From: Stenotrophomonas sp. UBA2302
GTDB lineage: Bacteria > Pseudomonadota > Gammaproteobacteria > Xanthomonadales > Xanthomonadaceae
Assembly: GCA_002345545.1 (NCBI GenBank)
Contig: DDVW01000075.1
Coordinates: 26,455 to 78,686 of the forward strand
DNA length: 52,232 nucleotides
Direction of reading: 5' to 3'
Shown here piece by piece: positions 16,815 to 25,346 of this stretch. Numbering within the stretch: position 1 is the first letter of the stretch; every line of letters begins with the position of its first letter. A program made the translations under genes and the position numbers. The notes beneath the pieces are model-generated. The model saw nothing but the letters and a program-made list of their open reading frames with translations. It searched no databases and was not told the origin of the DNA.

Positions 16815-17374
16815 TCAATCCAGTGCCTGCACACCGCTATCGTTGAGCAAGGTCTGTCCGCTGACCCAGCTGTATATCCATGCCGCGAACCATCGCATCG
16901 CATCGCATCGGCAATATGCTCGGCCTCGCCACGCGTTTGACCAGCATATGCAGCAGCATCCGTACCTCGATCTCCGGCACGAAAACTGTCGCCAACGGGT
17001 CCTTGTTGATCGTGCTCGTCTACGACATGTGATGATCGAGCCGTAAACCACCTTCTACATGTGCAGCGCGTACAGCTTTGGCAAGCACGATGCACTGGAT
17101 GCATTGACCTGGCGCGGCTACTAGAACTGCGCAAAGCTGATGGCGCACAGACTCTCATCGCTGGCACCGTCGCCGGTACTTTGACCAGAATGTGGTGCCA
17201 CCAAGCTCATCGACCATGCGCTCCACCACCCGCATCAGATCCTCGGCCTTCATCTCGTTGCACAGCGCCGCCGGCCTTGCCGCCAGCATCAGCGATGCTC
17301 ACGCAACCGTTGCCACCACCACTGGTAACGATGGCCACGTTTCAAGCCAGGTCGAAATACGCCTGCTGGTTCAT
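16815..17374 (-). pseudogene. Decayed short-chain dehydrogenase gene
   Basis: On the minus strand the segment opens at 17374 with MNQQAYFDLA, an in-frame TGA, then NVAIVTSGGGNG, the normal start and cofactor motif of an SDR with its lysine or glycine codon lost. Further pieces follow in shifting frames: EDLMRVVERMVDELGGTT, INKDPLATVFVPEIEVRMLL, HMLVKRVA, AEHIADAMR, and the C-terminus YSWVSGQTLLNDSGVQALD ending in TGA at 16815. At least three frameshifts and stops are needed to join them, and about 560 bp remain of the usual 750, so there are internal deletions. One frame change falls at a tandem GCATC repeat near 16897-16915. It is a dead relative of the intact SDR genes in the region. Confidence 0.75.
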
Positions 17375-17555
17375 GACAGAGTTTCTGCGGAGCCGATATC
17401 CGTCTGGTGCTCACCTGCACAGGCGACGCCGAAATGAAGATGCGCTACGGATAGGTCCTGCCGAATCCGCCTCCTTGCCAGAACCATGAAGAATTAGGTT
17501 GAGACCACACGATGCAACCTTGCAGCTTTTCTTATGGCGTCCGTTCTGATATTCC
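17375..17555. other. Gene-free stretch upstream of the flavoprotein operon
   Basis: Together with the pseudogene this makes an 800-bp stretch without an intact gene (16808-17607). Frames here are short, with rare codons and no recognisable motif. It may be more debris from the event that destroyed the SDR gene. A TGATATTC half-site lies at about 17547, just before the TGTCCGGACA palindrome. Confidence 0.4.
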
Positions 17556-17569
17556 TTTGTCCGGACAAA
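17556..17569. promoter_or_regulatory. 14-bp operator palindrome (TGTCCGGACA class)
   Basis: Perfect dyad TTTGTCCGGACAAA, 38 bp upstream of the GTG start at 17608. It shares its whole length with the centre of the 22-bp palindrome at 9333-9354, so the flavoprotein/cytochrome operon is probably under the same regulator. Confidence 0.75.
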
Positions 17570-17607
17570 CATAGGCGCCACCATGCGGGCGAGGGACGGG
17601 ACGGAAC

Positions 17608-18282
17608 GTGGCTGCACTGCAGTATCCAATCCTGGTGTTCGGGCACCTGCTGCTGTTCGTGCTGTGGCTGGGCGCCGATGTCGGTGTATTCCTGCTTGGG
17701 CAGCACTTCCGCCGTCGCCAGGCCTACTCGCTGGAGCAGCGTATCGCGCTGCTGAAGCTGCTGGTTGAAGTGGACATGGTGCCACGCAGTGCCTGGGCGC
17801 TGATGGTGCCGGTGAGTCTGAGCGTGGTGCATATGGGCGGCTACTGGACGCTGCCGGGCTGGTCTTTGCTGCTGGCGTGGCTGGTCGGCGCGTTGTGGCT
17901 GTGGCTGGTATGGGACGCACATCGGCACGACCAGACTCCACGGGCAGCCCGCAACCGCCGCATCGAATCCGTACTGCGCTGGCTGTTGGCCCTGTTCTAC
18001 CTGTGGTTGGGGCTTGCCTCGCTGCTGCAGGGCGCCCCTCTGGCCCCACTGTGGTTGGCCAGCAAGGCGCTGATGTTCGGCGTGATCTTTGCCGCCGCCA
18101 TCATGATCGACATCACCTTCAAGCCGGTGGGTGTGCAACTGGGCGCGCTGCTAAGGCAAGGCAGCAGCGACACCACCGAGCTGCCGTTGCTGCGCACCAT
18201 GAACCGCACCCGCATCTGGGTGTGGCTTGTCTATCTGATGTTGCTGACCACGGCCTTCCTCGGCGTGGTCAAGCCCTTCTGA
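17608..18282 (+). CDS. Membrane protein of the four-copy local family, member A
   Basis: This 224-residue protein has about six hydrophobic helices and is one of four related proteins in the window. Shared landmarks are a histidine in the first helix (VFGHLLLFVLWLGADVGVF), DMVPRS near residues 55-60 and a C-terminal VVKPF. The layout recalls CopD/DUF2269-like membrane proteins, but I cannot assign a function. It leads an operon with a cytochrome c (20 bp downstream), so a role in quinone- or haem-linked electron transfer is plausible. The start is GTG at 17608 with a GA-rich stretch upstream; there is no ATG that keeps the first helix. Confidence 0.8.
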   Translation: MAALQYPILVFGHLLLFVLWLGADVGVFLLGQHFRRRQAYSLEQRIALLKLLVEVDMVPRSAWALMVPVSLSVVHMGGYWTLPGWSLLLAWLVGALWLWLVWDAHRHDQTPRAARNRRIESVLRWLLALFYLWLGLASLLQGAPLAPLWLASKALMFGVIFAAAIMIDITFKPVGVQLGALLRQGSSDTTELPLLRTMNRTRIWVWLVYLMLLTTAFLGVVKPF

Positions 18283-18302
18283 TACTCCACCAGAGACCTG
18301 TC

Positions 18303-18743
18303 ATGCGCTCTTTGTCGATCATTGCGGTTTCACTGCTGGCCGCAGCCTGCAGCCAGCAGTCCGACCCGCTCCCCGCCGTTGCCGGTGCCGCTACCGCCTC
18401 GACCCCGGCAGCACCTGTCGCTACGGCACAGGCTGCAGCCCCAGGGCCAAAGGTCAGCGGCGAGCAGGCCTTCACCATGTGTGTGGCCTGCCACAGTCGC
18501 GATGCCGGTGGACCACAACGCATGGGCCCCAACCTTCACGACGTTGTTGGCCGCAAGGCTGGCAGCAATCCCGGCTTTAACTACTCTCCGGCCTTGAAGG
18601 CCAGCAACATCACCTGGGATGCCGCACAGCTGGACGCCTATCTGGCCGCGCCAGCCAAGCACGTCCCCGGCACCCGCATGGTGATCGCGGTACCCGACCC
18701 GGCAAGACGCCAGGCACTGATCGAGTACCTGTCGGCACCCTGA
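18303..18743 (+). CDS. Cytochrome c lipoprotein, copy 2
   Basis: This 146-residue lipoprotein has signal MRSLSIIAVSLLAAAC (lipobox), an Ala/Pro-rich linker to about residue 48, and a class I cytochrome c domain with haem motif CVACH, GPNLHDVVGRKAG and the Met ligand candidate in GTRM. It is a paralogue of the cytochrome at 16412. It lies between membrane protein A and a VOC gene in an operon ending in an FAD-linked oxidase, so it is the likely electron acceptor for that flavoprotein, as in flavocytochrome p-cresol methylhydroxylase. Confidence 0.92.
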   Translation: MRSLSIIAVSLLAAACSQQSDPLPAVAGAATASTPAAPVATAQAAAPGPKVSGEQAFTMCVACHSRDAGGPQRMGPNLHDVVGRKAGSNPGFNYSPALKASNITWDAAQLDAYLAAPAKHVPGTRMVIAVPDPARRQALIEYLSAP

Positions 18744-18814
18744 TCTTTCTCTCCATGGCAGTGCGGCTGCGGATATCGCTGCCGTTGCCGCCTACTGCGT
18801 CAACGAGGAGTGGC

Positions 18815-19306
18815 ATGGAACTGCAGTTCGAGCGTTTCACCCTGTTCTGTCGTGACCTTGAGGCATCGTTGCGGTTCTACCGCGACGCCCTGGGTCTTGT
18901 GGTGGTGGAAGAAAAAACCCTGGAAGGCGCAATGGCCGGCGGACTGCTGCAGCTGCCGGCCTGCCGCATGCGCATCGCACTGTTGGCTGCCGGCGCGGAT
19001 GCGCCGGTCATCCTGGGCCTGTTCGAGATCAGCCAGACCGTGCTGGAGACGCTCGCGCCACCGCTGGACAAGCCTGCCTACGGGCAGAGCGCGCTGGTCC
19101 TGTCCACCCGACGGTTCGATGCCCTGCACAGCGCCTTGCAAGCCGCCGGCCATCGTTTCCTGACCCCACCGCTGGCCTACCCGAAGCGTACCGCCAGTGC
19201 GCGCTCACCGGTCGGCCTGTACCGCGAAATGATCGTCTACGATCCGGACAACGTGCCGGTGAGCATCCTGCAGATCGACCCGCTTCCCGAGGAGACCACG
19301 GCATGA
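18815..19306 (+). CDS. VOC (glyoxalase/dioxygenase fold) family protein
   Basis: This 163-residue protein has the paired beta-alpha-beta-beta-beta modules of the VOC superfamily: FTLFCRDLEASLRFYRDALGLVV at the start and a second half ending EMIVYDPDNVPVSILQID. The usual metal-binding His at the first strand is absent (FTLFCRD). I chose ATG 18815 because GAGGAG lies just upstream; longer in-frame starts lack a ribosome-binding site. Its stop overlaps the next gene (ATGA). It is one of three VOC genes in the region; the reaction is unknown. Confidence 0.75.
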   Translation: MELQFERFTLFCRDLEASLRFYRDALGLVVVEEKTLEGAMAGGLLQLPACRMRIALLAAGADAPVILGLFEISQTVLETLAPPLDKPAYGQSALVLSTRRFDALHSALQAAGHRFLTPPLAYPKRTASARSPVGLYREMIVYDPDNVPVSILQIDPLPEETTA

Positions 19307-20022
19307 CCGGCATCACCCGTTCCATCACCGGCAGCATCCAGTACACCAGCAAGCAGAGTCACCGTATGGATGCAGAGCGTGGCCGCGAGAGCTTCCGGCT
19401 GGATGTGCACCGAGACGGCTCGCGGGTATTGGCCGCGCATTGCGAGATCGATGACGCGCCGGCTGTGGTCCGCGACGTCAACCTGCGCTTGGACGCAAAC
19501 AACCTGCCACAGGAGTGCTTCGTGCGGATCGCCGTAGGTGGGCAGTTCCGTGGTTCGGGTTGGTTCGTCTTCAATGCCAACGAAGCCCAGTGCGAATCCA
19601 CCACCACGGTGGAAGGCCGCGTGTCGCAGCGCTTCCCGCTGCAGGCACCGCTGCTGGCCTTCGGCAACCACGCCATCATCAACGACGCTTACGCGATGTC
19701 GCTGTACGACCTGGCCCAGGGGCCCGGCAAGCAGACTTTTTCCATGCTGCTGTCCTCGCCGGATCACCGTGGCGCCACCGGGCCGATGATCTTCCCGGTG
19801 CAGTTGGCCATCGAGTACGTGGGCGAGGAGGACATCGAGGTCATTGCGGGGCGCTTCAAGGCCCGCCACTTCCGCATCCTCGACGTCGGTATGCCCGAGG
19901 AACACCCCGACTACGACCTGTGGGTCACCGCCGACGAGCACTACATCCTGCTGCGCGCTGCGGTCACCGGCTACATGCAGACCGCCTACGAGTTGAGCAG
20001 CTACAACGTGGTGGAGCACTGA
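19303..20022 (+). CDS. Uncharacterised beta-rich protein
   Basis: This 239-residue protein has no signal peptide or membrane helix. It is rich in alternating strands; notable segments are VNLRLDANNLPQECFVRIAV, GSGWFVFNANEAQCESTTT, the region AGRFKARHFRIL, and DYDLWVTADEHYILLRAA near the C-terminus. The last parts resemble the pattern of DUF3108-like or lipocalin-like ligand-binding proteins, but I do not recognise a specific family. It overlaps the VOC gene by 4 bp and is followed by membrane protein B after 1 bp, so it is a core member of the flavoprotein operon. Confidence 0.7.
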   Translation: MTGITRSITGSIQYTSKQSHRMDAERGRESFRLDVHRDGSRVLAAHCEIDDAPAVVRDVNLRLDANNLPQECFVRIAVGGQFRGSGWFVFNANEAQCESTTTVEGRVSQRFPLQAPLLAFGNHAIINDAYAMSLYDLAQGPGKQTFSMLLSSPDHRGATGPMIFPVQLAIEYVGEEDIEVIAGRFKARHFRILDVGMPEEHPDYDLWVTADEHYILLRAAVTGYMQTAYELSSYNVVEH

Positions 20023-20023
20023 G

Positions 20024-20686
20024 ATGCTGCTGCAGATGCTGTTGGTGGCACATATCGCCGTGCTGGGCTACTGGCTGGGCTCGGAACTGGTTATCAACAG
20101 CACCTACCGCTATGTCTCCTACGGCAGCCACATCCCCTTCGCCGAGCGCAGCCGGTTGATGGAACACGTCATGCACGTGGACCAACATGTGCGCTATGCG
20201 CTGGTGCTGCAGGCCGGGTTGGGCTTCTCGCTGGCCGCGCTGTACGGCCTGATCCCCGGTGCCGAAACCACAGCGATGGTCGCCGGCGTGTTGTGCGTGC
20301 TGTGGCTGGCCTTTGTCGAAGCCGTGCACCGGCTGCGCCACAGCCGCATCGGCGCCACCCTGGGCGCGATTGATCGTGGCTCGCGCTATGTCTTCATGGC
20401 GTTGCTGCTCGCGCTGGCGACCGGCCTGCTTGGCGGCAGCTGGGAGATGCCGCTGTGGCTGCGCCTGAAGCTGGCGCTGTACGCAGGCGTGATGGCCTCC
20501 GGTGTCGGCATCCGCCTGGCACTGATCAGCCACTTCCGCACCTGGAAGATGATGGCCCAGGAAGGACCGAACGAAGTCACCAACGACATCATCCGCCGGA
20601 CCTATGTGAAGGCAACCTCTGTTCTGGGTGTGCTGTGGCTGTTCATTGCGGCGATCGTTGTCGTCAGCGTCTTCAAGCCGACATGA
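20024..20686 (+). CDS. Membrane protein of the four-copy local family, member B
   Basis: This 220-residue protein has about six hydrophobic helices. It shares with members A, C and D the first-helix pattern (LLVAHIAVLGYWLGSELVI), a charged segment containing HVDQHVRY where the others have DMVPRT, and the C-terminus VFKPT. It is the most divergent of the four, with extra histidines (HVMHVDQHVR) that could be haem or metal ligands. Its stop overlaps the start of the FAD-linked oxidase gene (ATGA at 20683), suggesting the two products work together, perhaps as membrane anchor or quinone/haem module for the oxidase. Confidence 0.78.
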   Translation: MLLQMLLVAHIAVLGYWLGSELVINSTYRYVSYGSHIPFAERSRLMEHVMHVDQHVRYALVLQAGLGFSLAALYGLIPGAETTAMVAGVLCVLWLAFVEAVHRLRHSRIGATLGAIDRGSRYVFMALLLALATGLLGGSWEMPLWLRLKLALYAGVMASGVGIRLALISHFRTWKMMAQEGPNEVTNDIIRRTYVKATSVLGVLWLFIAAIVVVSVFKPT

Positions 20687-22266
20687 GCATGACCGATCAC
20701 GCCACACTGCTGGCCGATCTTCGTGCAGTACTGGGCGAAGACGCGGTACTGCGCGATGCAGCCACCCTGCGGCTGATGGCCGGTGATCTTTACAGCAGTG
20801 GACCACTGCCAGTTGCGGTCATCCGTCCCGGCGACAGCGCCGCGCTGGCACAGGCGGTCGCACGGATCACCGTTGCCGGCCTGTCGGTGGTGCCGCGCGG
20901 CGGTGGCCTGAGCTATACCGGCGGCTACCTGTGCGAAGACAACGGCAGCGTGCTGGTTGACCTGTCCGCGCTGAACCGCATCGAGCACATCAGCACCGAG
21001 GACATGTACGTGGTAGCCCAGGCCGGGGTGACCTGGAAACAGCTGCATGACGCACTCACGCCGCTGGGCCTGCGCCTGCCCTACTTCGGGACCTTCTCCG
21101 GTGCCGGTGCCAGCATCGGTGGAGGGCTCAGTCATGGGGCATTGTTCTTTGGCAGCGCGCGTTACGGCTCGGCTGCCGACAACGTGCTGGGTGTCGAGCT
21201 CGTCACCGCAGATGGCAGACTGCTGCGTACCGGGCAATGGGCCTTGAAGGTGGAGGCCGAGCCGGTCTTCCGCAATTTCGGACCGGACACTACCGGCTTG
21301 TTCATGCATGACGGCGGCGCCTTTGGCATCAAGACCCGCGCCGCCTTCCGCCTGATTCCCCTGCCGGCACACAATGGCTATGCCTCATTCGCCTTTGCCG
21401 ATTTCGAGCGCGCCGCATTGGCCTTGTCGGCAATTGCACGTACAGGCATCGCCGAAGAAGCCTATGTACTGGATGCCGGTGCCGTGGCTGCCAATGTCGA
21501 ACGCGATCGCAGCCTGGGCGCTGCACTGCGTGCGGTGCGCCAGGTGCTGCACACGGCTACCGGCATCGGCGGCAAATGCCGAGCCCTGCTGGGGATGGCG
21601 CGGGCCGGACGCCAGGTGGTGCCAGCCGATGCATTCACCCTGCATCTTGTGGCGGCGGGCAACAGCCAGGCTGCGGTGGCACATGACCTGGCCAGCGCAC
21701 AGCGACTTGCCAGTGAGCACGGCGGTATTGCCATTGCCGCCACGGTGCCCCGCATCGCGCGTGCAGATCCTTTCCCCGGGCTCAATGCGGTACTGGGTGC
21801 CACCGGCAGTCGCTGGGCGGCGTTGAACGTGAAAGTGGCGCACTCACGCGCCAGCGCGCTGATCCGCGCGCACCAGCAGCTGATCGCAGCACAACGCGCC
21901 GCAATGGAGGCCTGCGGCGTGCGGGTGACCTACCTGTGTTCGGCACTGTGCAACTACAGCTTCAGCTTCGAAGCGGTCTTTCATTGGCAGGACAACTGGC
22001 AACCACTGCATGCCGCCAAGGTGGCGCCGGAAGTAGCGGCGAAGCTGGCCTGCGGCCCGGACAATCCCGCCGCGCGTGTGCTGGTGGCGGACCTGCGGCA
22101 ACAGACCTGCAACTTGTTCGTGCAACTGGGCGGCGCCTCCAACCAGATTGGCCGCACCTATCCTTTTCTTTCAGTGATGGACGATGCGCCGAGCACACTG
22201 CTGCGCGGCATCAAGCAGCAGTTGGACCCGCAGGCAAAGATGAACCCAGGCGTTTTGGGGTTTTGA
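20683..22266 (+). CDS. FAD-linked oxidase (PCMH/GlcD-type dehydrogenase)
   Basis: This 527-residue flavoprotein has the FAD-binding PCMH-type domain: VVPRGGGLSYTGGYL near residues 65-79, VLVDLSALNRIEHI, VAQAGVTWKQLHDAL and GAGASIGGGLSHGALFFGS. The C-terminal half is the substrate-cap domain, ending LDPQAKMNPGVLGF as in glycolate/lactate oxidase relatives. The size matches vanillyl-alcohol oxidase and p-cresol methylhydroxylase flavoproteins. With a cytochrome c and two membrane proteins in the same operon it probably feeds electrons into the respiratory chain. No Tat or Sec signal is evident, so a cytoplasmic-side or co-transported location is open. The substrate is unknown. Confidence 0.9.
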   Translation: MSMTDHATLLADLRAVLGEDAVLRDAATLRLMAGDLYSSGPLPVAVIRPGDSAALAQAVARITVAGLSVVPRGGGLSYTGGYLCEDNGSVLVDLSALNRIEHISTEDMYVVAQAGVTWKQLHDALTPLGLRLPYFGTFSGAGASIGGGLSHGALFFGSARYGSAADNVLGVELVTADGRLLRTGQWALKVEAEPVFRNFGPDTTGLFMHDGGAFGIKTRAAFRLIPLPAHNGYASFAFADFERAALALSAIARTGIAEEAYVLDAGAVAANVERDRSLGAALRAVRQVLHTATGIGGKCRALLGMARAGRQVVPADAFTLHLVAAGNSQAAVAHDLASAQRLASEHGGIAIAATVPRIARADPFPGLNAVLGATGSRWAALNVKVAHSRASALIRAHQQLIAAQRAAMEACGVRVTYLCSALCNYSFSFEAVFHWQDNWQPLHAAKVAPEVAAKLACGPDNPAARVLVADLRQQTCNLFVQLGGASNQIGRTYPFLSVMDDAPSTLLRGIKQQLDPQAKMNPGVLGF

Positions 22267-22570
22267 CACAGAAGTTGCGGCAGGTTCCGCTTCCGGCGTC
22301 TCTTGTGAAAGAGCCGTCTTGACGCTGTATCACTCGGCACCTGTTTGCCACCGGGCTCTACGTACTGTCACCGTCAGCGCTGGCCATGGCTCAATGCCCG
22401 GAAGAGTCCGAGCTGAAATCCTCGGTGGCTTGGTGCTGTCATTCCTGACGTTCCGCATCATCCGCGTGGCCGCGCACGGCCACACCGGGAGCTGCGCATC
22501 GTCAGCATCCCGGCGATATGACTGCTTGGTGCCAACATTTTTCGGCCAGTTCATGCTGGCCTGCTGAGCC
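22267..22570. other. Intergenic, no gene recognised
   Basis: These 304 bp lie between the convergent FAD-oxidase and aldehyde dehydrogenase genes. Frames are open in places on both strands but have no motif, ribosome-binding site or typical codon pattern. No strong terminator hairpin with a T tract was seen. Confidence 0.45.
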
Positions 22571-23989
22571 TCAGGCCGCCGGAAACCACCAGGGTGAAGC
22601 GATGCCGGTGTTGATCAGCAGCGCGCGGGCGCGCACGAAGCGGCGGATCGAGGCGGTGCCCATGCGCGAGCCACCCATGCCCGACAGCTTGAAGCTCTGC
22701 TTCTCGGCGGTCTGCACCATGCCGGTCAGGCAGGCATCGTTGATGGAGATGCCACCGGCCTGCAGCTGGCGCGCCACGCGTTGCGCGCGCTCCGGGCTCT
22801 GCGTGAACACGGCCGCGGACAAACCGAATTCGGTGGCGTTGGCGCGGGCGATGGCCTCGGCCTCGTCGGCCACTACCATCACCGGCAGCACGCTGGCAAA
22901 GCTTTCCTCGGCGACCACCGCCATGTCGTCGGTGACATCGACCAGCACCGTCGGCGGGCACCAGACGCCGCCGTGGTCGACCAGCTCGCCACCGGTCAGC
23001 GCGCGCGCGCCCTTGGCCTTGGCATCGGCCAGCTGGGCACGTACCAGTTCCACCTGCGAGGCGGCGATCACCGGCCCGATCTGGCCCTGCTTCGGGTCCG
23101 GCCAGGCCAGTTCCAGTGCGGAAGCTTCCTCCACCAGGGCGGCGATGAAGGCCTCGGCCACCGGCGCCTCCACGTAGACGCGTTCGATCGACATGCAGCT
23201 CTGGCCGCCGTTGACAAAGCTGCCCCAGGCCAGTGCACGCGCGGCATGTTCGATGTTGGCGTCGGACAGCACCAGCGCCGGGTCCTTGCCGCCCAGTTCC
23301 AGCGAGGCCGGAATGAAGCGGCGCGCACAGGCCTCGCCGACCTTGCGACCGGTGGCCACCGAGCCGGTGAAGCAGATCTGGTCGGACGCCTCGATCACTG
23401 CCTGGCCGGTGGCACCGGCGCCGGTGACCAGCTTGAACACCTCGCCCAGGCCGGCCGTGTCCAGCGCTTCACGCAGCAGCGGCACGAAGCGCGAGGTGAC
23501 CTCGCTGGGCTTGGCCAGGATCGTGCAGCCGGCGGCCAGTGCCGGCACCGCATCGATCAGGGTCAGCATCAGCGGAAAGTTCCACGGGCTGATCACGCCC
23601 ACCACCGCGTACGGCACCCAGGTCTGCTGGCTGTGGATGAAGGTAATGGCCTCCTCCACCGGCGCGGCATCCTCCAGGCAGGCCGGCGCCTGCTGTGCCC
23701 AGCGGCGGATCGCGCCAATGGTGCCGTCCACTTCGATCACCGATTCATGCCAACGGCCGGTATCGGCCAGCAACGCATCGAGGAACCGGTCGCGACGGGC
23801 GGCCAGCGCATCGGCCAGTGCATCCAGGCGCGTGCAGCGTTCCTCGATACTGCGTTCGGCCCAAGTCGATTGAGCCTGGCGCAAGCCCGCGCCGAGCGCG
23901 GCGACCTCGGCGGCGGCGGTGATCGGCAGCTGCCCGTCGGATTGGCCGGTGCGCGGGTTGCGCAGCGGCAGCGTGGTGGCGTCAGTCAT
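22571..23989 (-). CDS. NAD(P)-dependent aldehyde dehydrogenase
   Basis: This 472-residue enzyme has all main aldehyde dehydrogenase elements: the PWNFPLML segment after VVGVISP, the cofactor stretch FTGSVATGRKVG, general base Glu231 in LELGGKDP, catalytic Cys265 in NGGQSCMSIERVYV, and EESFASVLPV. It oxidises an aldehyde to a carboxylic acid. It is last in the minus-strand operon echA-DUF1330-nitrilase-aldh and overlaps the nitrilase-fold gene by 8 bp. The C-terminus (RARALLINTGIASPWWFPAA) is of normal length. Substrate not predictable. Confidence 0.93.
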   Translation of the reverse strand: MTDATTLPLRNPRTGQSDGQLPITAAAEVAALGAGLRQAQSTWAERSIEERCTRLDALADALAARRDRFLDALLADTGRWHESVIEVDGTIGAIRRWAQQAPACLEDAAPVEEAITFIHSQQTWVPYAVVGVISPWNFPLMLTLIDAVPALAAGCTILAKPSEVTSRFVPLLREALDTAGLGEVFKLVTGAGATGQAVIEASDQICFTGSVATGRKVGEACARRFIPASLELGGKDPALVLSDANIEHAARALAWGSFVNGGQSCMSIERVYVEAPVAEAFIAALVEEASALELAWPDPKQGQIGPVIAASQVELVRAQLADAKAKGARALTGGELVDHGGVWCPPTVLVDVTDDMAVVAEESFASVLPVMVVADEAEAIARANATEFGLSAAVFTQSPERAQRVARQLQAGGISINDACLTGMVQTAEKQSFKLSGMGGSRMGTASIRRFVRARALLINTGIASPWWFPAA

Positions 23990-25025
23990 TGCCCAGTACT
24001 CCGGCGCCCAGCAGCGCGGCGATGGTGGTTTGTTGGCGGGCGGCGAAATCGGCCCGCTGCGGGATCTTCACGCTGTCGCCGTCGAGCAGCGCATTGGGCG
24101 TGAGCGCGGCACCGGACAGCCCGGCGGCGATGGCCGCCTGCGGCAGCCGCGACAGGAAGTTGCCCATGCCCGGGCGCAGCCGGCGACGGCGCAGGCCGGC
24201 GATGTCCAGGTCGGCGTAGGCGGCCATCGACTCACCGGCGCCAGCAGCGGCCAGCACCCGGCCCTGATCGTCGACGATCTTGCTCATGCCATCGGCGCTG
24301 CCCAGCGGGATATCCACGCCACTGATGCCCGCCGTATTGGCCGAGACCACATAGGCCATGTTCTCCAGCGCACGGGCACGCTTGGCGATGTCCTTGGGCG
24401 TGAGTTCCGGACTGCCGACTTCGCTGGTCGAGTGCAGGATCACCTCGGCGCCGCGCAGGCCCAGCGCGCGGGCGATTTCCGGATAGAGGATCTCCTCCGA
24501 GGCGATGCAGGCCAGCCGCCCGATCGGCGTGCGCGCGACCGGGAACACGCCATCGATGCCGTACACATCGAGGTACTTGTCCCACACGTCGTGCGGGCTG
24601 GGCGCGTACAGCGAGATCAGCCGGCGGTAGCGCAGGATCTGGTTGCCGCTGTCATCCAGGATCACCGAGGACTGGAAGTACAGCCCGGGGAAATTCGGGT
24701 CACGCTCATAGGCGTTGGCGCACAGGTACACGCCGTTGTCCTGGGCGATGCGGCCCAGCTGTTCGTACTCGGCACCGTCCATCGCAAAGCAGCCCTTGGC
24801 CGCCCAGCCGGGGATGGTGTCGCCCAGCGGGTAGCTGGTGGCGAAGTATTCCGGCAGCACCACCAGCTTCAGGTCGGCGCCGATGAACGCCTTGGACGCG
24901 CGGATCTGGCGGCCGATGCGGGTGATGTTGTCGGCCACCGCGGCGGCGGCGTCTTCGGGAGTGGCGCAGCTGTTGACCGCGCGGCAGGTGGTCTGCAGCG
25001 CAAGCGCGCGATAGGACTCGATCAT
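23982..25025 (-). CDS. Nitrilase-superfamily amidase-like protein with altered catalytic lysine
   Basis: This 347-residue protein has the carbon-nitrogen hydrolase fold. The catalytic Glu59 (VVLPEYFATSYP) and Cys173 (LACIASEEILYPEIAR) are present at the spacing seen in aliphatic amidases, but the YRK motif reads LRYRRLISLY, so the third catalytic residue is Arg135 instead of Lys. It may be an amidase for a half-amide, a divergent enzyme, or inactive. The start at 25025 overlaps the DUF1330 stop (ATGA); the longer upstream frame is antisense-type sequence. Its operon also encodes a hydratase-family protein and an aldehyde dehydrogenase. Confidence 0.85.
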   Translation of the reverse strand: MIESYRALALQTTCRAVNSCATPEDAAAAVADNITRIGRQIRASKAFIGADLKLVVLPEYFATSYPLGDTIPGWAAKGCFAMDGAEYEQLGRIAQDNGVYLCANAYERDPNFPGLYFQSSVILDDSGNQILRYRRLISLYAPSPHDVWDKYLDVYGIDGVFPVARTPIGRLACIASEEILYPEIARALGLRGAEVILHSTSEVGSPELTPKDIAKRARALENMAYVVSANTAGISGVDIPLGSADGMSKIVDDQGRVLAAAGAGESMAAYADLDIAGLRRRRLRPGMGNFLSRLPQAAIAAGLSGAALTPNALLDGDSVKIPQRADFAARQQTTIAALLGAGVLGND

Positions 25026-25339
25026 GGGTCGTCGCCTCCGGTGGCGGTATCGGTGAGCGGATGGGTGGTCACGCCGTCGGCCAGCAGCACGCGGAAGCTG
25101 CCGGTGCCGTCGCGCAACGGTTTGAGTGCCGCATATTCGGGCGACTGCCAGAACGCCAGCGCGGCGGCGCGATCCGGCCATTGGGAAATCACGGTGCGGG
25201 CCGGGGCGTGCTCGCCCTCCAGGCTATGTTGCTCGCCGCCCATCACCAGGTAGCGGCCCACTTCGGGCGTTGCCCGAGCATAGGTGGCAAATCGCCGCGG
25301 ATCGGTGATGTGGGCTTCGATGATCAGATAGGCGGACAT
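25022..25339 (-). CDS. DUF1330-family small protein
   Basis: This 105-residue protein begins MSAYLIIEAHITDPRRFATYAR and contains FWQSPEYAALKPLRDG, the two conserved parts of the DUF1330 ferredoxin-like barrel family. Members are dimeric and often occur in catabolic operons without known activity. It is 7 bp after the hydratase-family gene and overlaps the nitrilase-fold gene by 4 bp. A C-terminal extension (ADGVTTHPLTDTATGGDDP) is probably disordered. Confidence 0.82.
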   Translation of the reverse strand: MSAYLIIEAHITDPRRFATYARATPEVGRYLVMGGEQHSLEGEHAPARTVISQWPDRAAALAFWQSPEYAALKPLRDGTGSFRVLLADGVTTHPLTDTATGGDDP

Positions 25340-25346
25340 CACGGCC

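Noticed and set aside
16890..16917. Tandem GCATC repeats as a possible CRISPR or VNTR
   Set aside because: Only about four 5-bp units without spacers; it is part of the SDR pseudogene and more likely a slippage site.
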